DNA of 64,000 nucleotides from Nilaparvata lugens (lineage: Eukaryota; Arthropoda; Insecta; Hemiptera; Delphacidae): positions 50,008,107-50,072,106 of the forward strand of contig NC_052507.1 in NCBI RefSeq assembly GCF_014356525.2, in the 5' to 3' direction. Positions 60,365-64,000 of the stretch are shown here, piece by piece; positions within the stretch are counted from its first letter, which is position 1; each line of letters starts with the position of its first letter. The position numbers and the translations under genes are program-made. The notes beneath the pieces are model-generated. The model was not told the DNA's origin. It saw only the letters and a program-made list of their open reading frames with translations, and did no database searches.

Positions 60365-60745
60365 TTTGTAGAAAAAATCTTTATAATCCTACACTGAGTA
60401 GGCACATAATGGATAGCAGCCCTTTTTCCAATAAAATTCTGAAAATTTACCTGACATTTCTTTTATATGAGATGGCAATAAGTTGTACATCTGGATACCT
60501 GAAGTTCTTACCCCTCGCTCATACATTGTACTTCGTTGTGCATCATCTCTCAAATTATCATCTCTCATCATCTCTGTTTCTGGTCGAATATTGGTGAAAT
60601 GTTTCTCCCGTATTAAATTCATTCATGTGTTTTTCCAAAAAGCAGATTGTTCCAAGAATTTATAGGCTTGGGAGTTGGATGATTCCGAGTTCTTTGAAGT
60701 AGGGCCGACAACTAGTTCGAGTTGACTTCCCTACCATCACCCTCA
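60365..60745 (-). pseudogene. Non-LTR RT C-terminal fragment
   Basis: On minus, SCRPYFKELGIIQLPSL, a stop, then CFLEKHMNEFNTG and YSTRNRDD, then (after a frame change) RSTMYERGVRTSGIQMYN and LLPSHIKEMSGKF. This is the typical order at the end of CR1/L2/Jockey-like ORF2 (..CR..F..L.I..LPSLY.., H.YNTR, GI.LYN.LP..IK). Upstream RT core is absent, so the copy is 5' truncated and decayed. Confidence 0.65.
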
Positions 60746-60749
60746 ATAG

Positions 60750-61730
60750 TCCAGTCACTATATACATTGGTGCATGCAATTTTTATTGTAGTTCTGATTT
60801 TTCAATAATATTATTTGGGTACATAAGAGAAGTCCAGAACCAATTTCCTCATGCAAAATTTCCTTGTGCTAGATACAGAATGGACCAAAAACCTCGTATT
60901 TTCGGCTGATTTTCCAGTTTTCAGCGATTTCTGCCAAATCTCGTAATCGGACAGAAAAATTTGCTTCCACCTTTTTTTCAGATTATGAAATTCTAAATAA
61001 AATGAGATCATTCGGAACTGTCTATCCCCAATGAGTAATGAGTTATTTTTTTTAAATCAGTGAAATTTGAAGAAAAAATCAATTTTGATGAATTTTAGTT
61101 TTTGATCAACAATATCTTCCGATTGTTAGCATTTAGATGTATAATTCAAAATCTCTCAGGGCGTATTTTTGTGCTCTCTAATGTGAGATCAGGTAGAGTG
61201 CCCTATCTCATATAGACTTCCAGGTACACCTGACAACTACAATGCTCCTTGTATTGTGAAAAACACCTAATTTTCAGCTTCAATCATCATCACCGACTAC
61301 ATTGTCCTCACATTGTAATTTGCACATTGACATGAGTTCATTAGATTATGTTCTATCAGAATTACTTGTTAGATGCACTTCATTTCAGTATTTCCTATTG
61401 TAGAGGCGCGCTTAAGGACACCTCAAGGATCAAAATTTCAAACACTTATAACTTTTGACACAATGCTTAGATTTCATCGTACTACACTTCATTCTTCTCG
61501 GCTTGTCAAGGCGGTCCAAAATCATGCATCATAAGTCGAATTCTGTTAAAAAAAGGAAAAAATTCATTGTTTAGTGTACTCAAGTACACTGAACAATAAA
61601 CAATGAACAGTGCACCCATATTCCAATAAACAAAAAATGGCCAATTTCTATATTCAAAGCTGCATGTCTTTTGAAATACTTCTGATAAAATTTCCAAATC
61701 CAGTGAGGATGTGAAAATTGTCCTCATCCA
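60750..61730. other. Unassigned; repeat-like 61310-61480
   Basis: 61340-61480 (AGGCGCGCTTAAGGACACCTC, AAAATTTCAAACACTTATAAC) is related to 53200-53335. No gene supported. Confidence 0.4.
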
Positions 61731-61732
61731 CT

Positions 61733-62206
61733 CTAATGAATAATACTTTTCATAAATGCTAGTGAATTTTTAGATTGATCTCGATATTCGAATCTAGGTT
61801 TTGAAAGATGTTCCAACCTACCATGGCTAGAAATCAACTCCGCGTCAAGACTAACATCTTGATTGTGATTATAGATACCACAAACTCTGTCTCTAAGTTC
61901 GAATTTTCTCAATTCAAAATGCTGCAAAATAAATATTTCTTCAGGTTCTTGTCTTCCTTCACGTTCTTTCTCCTTACTTTCTCGTTCCTTTCATTCACGT
62001 TTTCGTTTTCATTCCTTTATCTCATCATTTTCTCTATCTGTCTTTACTCTTTCAAACAAATTCTTGGTAAACTCTTCGTCGTAGCCTTCTGATTCGGTAA
62101 TCAATTTACTTATTTGTACTATTCTTGAATTAATGGGCAGATCAATATTCAACTTTCCTGCTGTTTTCAGCAAGTCACACTTCTTCGACCTTACTAAATA
62201 TGACAT
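61733..62206 (-). pseudogene. Gypsy-like gag N-terminal fragment with stops
   Basis: Starts at ATG 62206, 48 bp after a primer-binding site. It begins KKCDLLKTAGKLNIDLP, then ITESEGYDEEFTKNLF, then a Lys/Arg/Glu-rich stretch and FELRKFELRD. This arrangement (short SAP-like helix pair, then charged KERE region, then FELxKLEL) is common in arthropod gypsy-like gags. Two TGA codons interrupt near 62010 and 61990 and a third ends the frame at 61733. No capsid core or pol follows. Confidence 0.55.
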
Positions 62207-62253
62207 TTTCCACACAAACCTTTCCGGTGTTCTATCCTGTTCAATTCAATCCA

Positions 62254-62271
62254 ATCCCGGACGAGCCCTCA
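62254..62271 (-). promoter_or_regulatory. tRNA-Pro-like primer-binding site
   Basis: On minus TGAGGGCTCGTCCGGGAT, one base different from the TGGGGGCTCGTCCGGGAT type. It is three bases from the LTR edge and directly upstream of the gag ATG. Confidence 0.75.
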
Positions 62272-62274
62272 AAA

Positions 62275-62523
62275 TGTAGGATATTATTCTTTAAATCAAT
62301 ATACTGATACAAATCAATAAAACTCTCATTAATTCCACACATTCACATTTTACATTTCCTTAATCTAATCATTGAGCTTTTCTCCTAAAAAGTAACTTGT
62401 TTATTTTTATTCTATCAACAATGTTGCTTTTTGAATTAATCACATGACTACTTCCATAATATGATGATTATATCATACGTCGAAATAGAATTACCAAAGC
62501 TAAAATCTCATAATTATACTACA
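62275..62523 (-). repeat. 5' LTR of a truncated LTR retrotransposon
   Basis: 249 bp bounded by TGTAG...CTACA, the inverted pentamers expected at LTR ends. PBS and gag follow in order on the minus strand. The partner LTR was not found to the left, so the element is truncated. Confidence 0.6.
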
Positions 62524-62535
62524 GATATATAACAG

Positions 62536-63170
62536 ACTAGCCGTCAGGCTCGCTTCGCTCGCCATATCCGTCTAAAAAATGAGATCATCGTAAAAAAATG
62601 GGACCCCGTAAAAAAATGTGATCAGCGGGCTCCGCTGTTGTCGGACCCCCGTAAAAAAATGAGATCAGCGGGCTCGCTTCGCTCGCCATATTAGGAATAT
62701 AATATTCCCAGGAATAGCTCTGGTTGAAGTAGCAGTGCGCAATCAATTTTTCCGCGATAAATGCATTTCAATCTTCAACTTGGTGCCAACATAACAAAGT
62801 CAACTCAACTTAATGCCAACCTGACAAAATTATTAATTCAGTTACCAGTTAACAACTGTTCCGAAGAGGTACTCTCTCTAGATTATAGTTCTATATTAAC
62901 ACATGGTATGAACATTTTTCAATTATAATTGAGAGATTGAAATAAGAAGAATATACATGCTAAAAGACGAACTTTAAACCCTTAAAAACCACCCTTAGAG
63001 TTAAAATATTGCCAAAAGATTTCTTAGTGCGCCTCTAAAGGGCCAACTGAACATACCTTCCAAATTTGAACGATTTTGGTCCGGTAGATTTTTAGTTCTG
63101 CGAGTGAGCGATTCAGTCAGTCAGTCAGTTAGTCAGTGAGTGAGTGTCATTTCGCTTTTATATACGAGAT
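62536..63170 (-). mobile_element. Helitron-like element, family H1, copy 4
   Basis: Plus-strand CTAGCCGTCAGGCTCGC at 62536 (CTAG|T end on minus, flanked by A on plus). It is followed by a degenerate GC-rich module with repeated GTAAAAAAATG(A/T)GATCA words to 62695, the R module with GAACTTTAAACCCTTAAAA, and a CAGTCAGT tract next to CATTTCGCTTTTATATA. On minus the start reads TCGTATATAAAAGCG. Shorter than copies 1 and 3. Confidence 0.6.
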
Positions 63171-63347
63171 AGATATTATCTGGGATTACAAGTATCTGTG
63201 TTTCACTAAGTGTTTTCTGGATTCTATTTTGATCTTTCTTTTGAATATTTATTTTCATTTATGATTCACTTTTGAGGAATATCTATAATAACTTTCAATT
63301 CTTTTCAGTATCTGAATAATCTGTACAAACATTTAACTTTCTAAATA

Positions 63348-63515
63348 AAGCTGGGTTTACACCAAACTTAATCCTAATAGATTCTATTGGATTGAACGGT
63401 ACTTGACAAACACATATGTTCATCATATGTATGATAAGATAATGTTCAATCTAATAGAATCTATAGGGATCAAGTTATTTACATTTTGTTATTAACTTTG
63501 GTGTAGACGCAGCTT
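63348..63515. mobile_element. Palindromic MITE, family M1
   Basis: 168 bp with ends AAGCTGGGTTTACACCAAA and TTTGGTGTAGACGCAGCTT; inner arms AATAGATTCTATTGGATTGA / TCAATCTAATAGAATCTATA. Same family as 24384-24575. Confidence 0.8.
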
Positions 63516-63519
63516 GAGA

Positions 63520-63780
63520 GATTTTGAGAGCTTAAGAGATTCTATATTTTTGATTTTCATGATGTAGCTTGATTTTTCTTGTTTTTTTACCTATCAAACT
63601 GTAAGAGGCGACATATACTCGATATCTTCTCGCTATTTTGTTGTCTCTTTTGTCATTCCTGGATTCCCGTTCTCTAGCAATAGATATGTTCATTGAGCAT
63701 CGCTTTTGTTAAGTTATATTGTGTGTGCTTCCAAATTCTAAATTCCAAATTCACTTTCGAAATTCATAGCACAGCACAGC
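63520..63780. other. Short unassigned spacer
   Basis: Nothing recognised. Confidence 0.4.
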
Positions 63781-63786
63781 ATCACC

Positions 63787-64000
63787 TCATCTGTGAGGAT
63801 CTTTGAATACCTCTCTTCTGGGAGATTCACACGTTTTTTTCACATAATCGAGGTGCAGCTCCAGTGTGTACAGAAGAATGGGTGTCAATCCAGTATCCAA
63901 ATACAAAGCGAAATTCGGAGAGCATTTTGGGAGATTGAAAACCTTTCTCAAGAGAAATCGTTGCAGCATCTCAATTTTCTCCTGCCACTCATAGCCCCAC
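63787..64000 (-). pseudogene. Non-LTR RT C-terminal part, runs off window
   Basis: The frame is open from the window edge to TGA at 63787 and reads WQEKIEMLQRFLLRKVF, then NLPKCSPNFALYLDTGL and LLYTLELHLDYVKK. This is the pattern downstream of the RT palm in R1/Jockey-like elements (LE..Q..FLR..LGLP..TP..AL..E.G..P). There is no lesion within the visible part; the RT core would lie beyond 64000 on this strand. Whether the whole copy is intact cannot be told. Confidence 0.65.

Overview
This is a repeat-dominated, AT-rich insect nuclear window. It reads as a hemipteran, most likely a delphacid planthopper such as Nilaparvata lugens. That call rests on remembered planthopper interspersed repeats (loop word AGCGAAGC, terminus CCTGACGGCTAG, the AAGGTCCCCTGAGTCC/(TG)n element) and not on a search. 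I see no convincing multi-exon host gene. Almost every protein-like frame is transposon-derived and broken.

Layout. 0.9-11.0 kb: Helitron-like elements, two of them forming inverted arms around a nested 1-kb element with a (GT)n tract and an 8-bp minisatellite. 11.0-12.2 kb: strand-asymmetric purine-rich DNA around a possible 55-bp exon on the minus strand. 12.8-13.5 kb: retroposon tail and a Helitron 5' end. 13.8-22.7 kb: an LTR retrotransposon on the minus strand with about 2-kb LTRs, a gag-like reading frame with internal stops, an Arg-rich frame and no pol. 24.4-27.4 kb: nested foldback elements. 28.7-29.3 kb: an intact 221-codon coiled-coil ORF. 34.5-40.5 kb: a Helitron copy, an RT fragment and a nearly full-length CR1/L2-type non-LTR element whose ORF1 has a coiled coil and an SGNH esterase. 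42.6-44.4 kb: an internally deleted gypsy-like element with 4-bp target duplication. 45.9-51.2 kb: three head-to-tail 660-bp units plus a dispersed fourth, a segmental duplication, a short Helitron and a (TTC)n tract. 55-64 kb: BEL/Pao gag fragment, 124-bp minisatellite, PIF/Harbinger-like element with a broken MADF gene, non-LTR RT fragments, an LTR-PBS-gag remnant and further Helitron/MITE copies.

How parts relate. The genes do not form a host pathway. They are copies and remnants of replication modules: gag for particle assembly, endonuclease/RT for target-primed reverse transcription, and MADF as a DNA-binding accessory of Harbinger transposition. Non-autonomous elements lie among them. 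Nesting is frequent: a 1-kb element inside an older repeat, a non-LTR tail inside an LTR, and a GC-rich palindrome inside a MITE.

Limits: all boundaries were read by eye; family names come from motif recognition; no alignments or searches were run. Many one-base differences between copies sit in A/T runs, so some frameshifts may be assembly errors.
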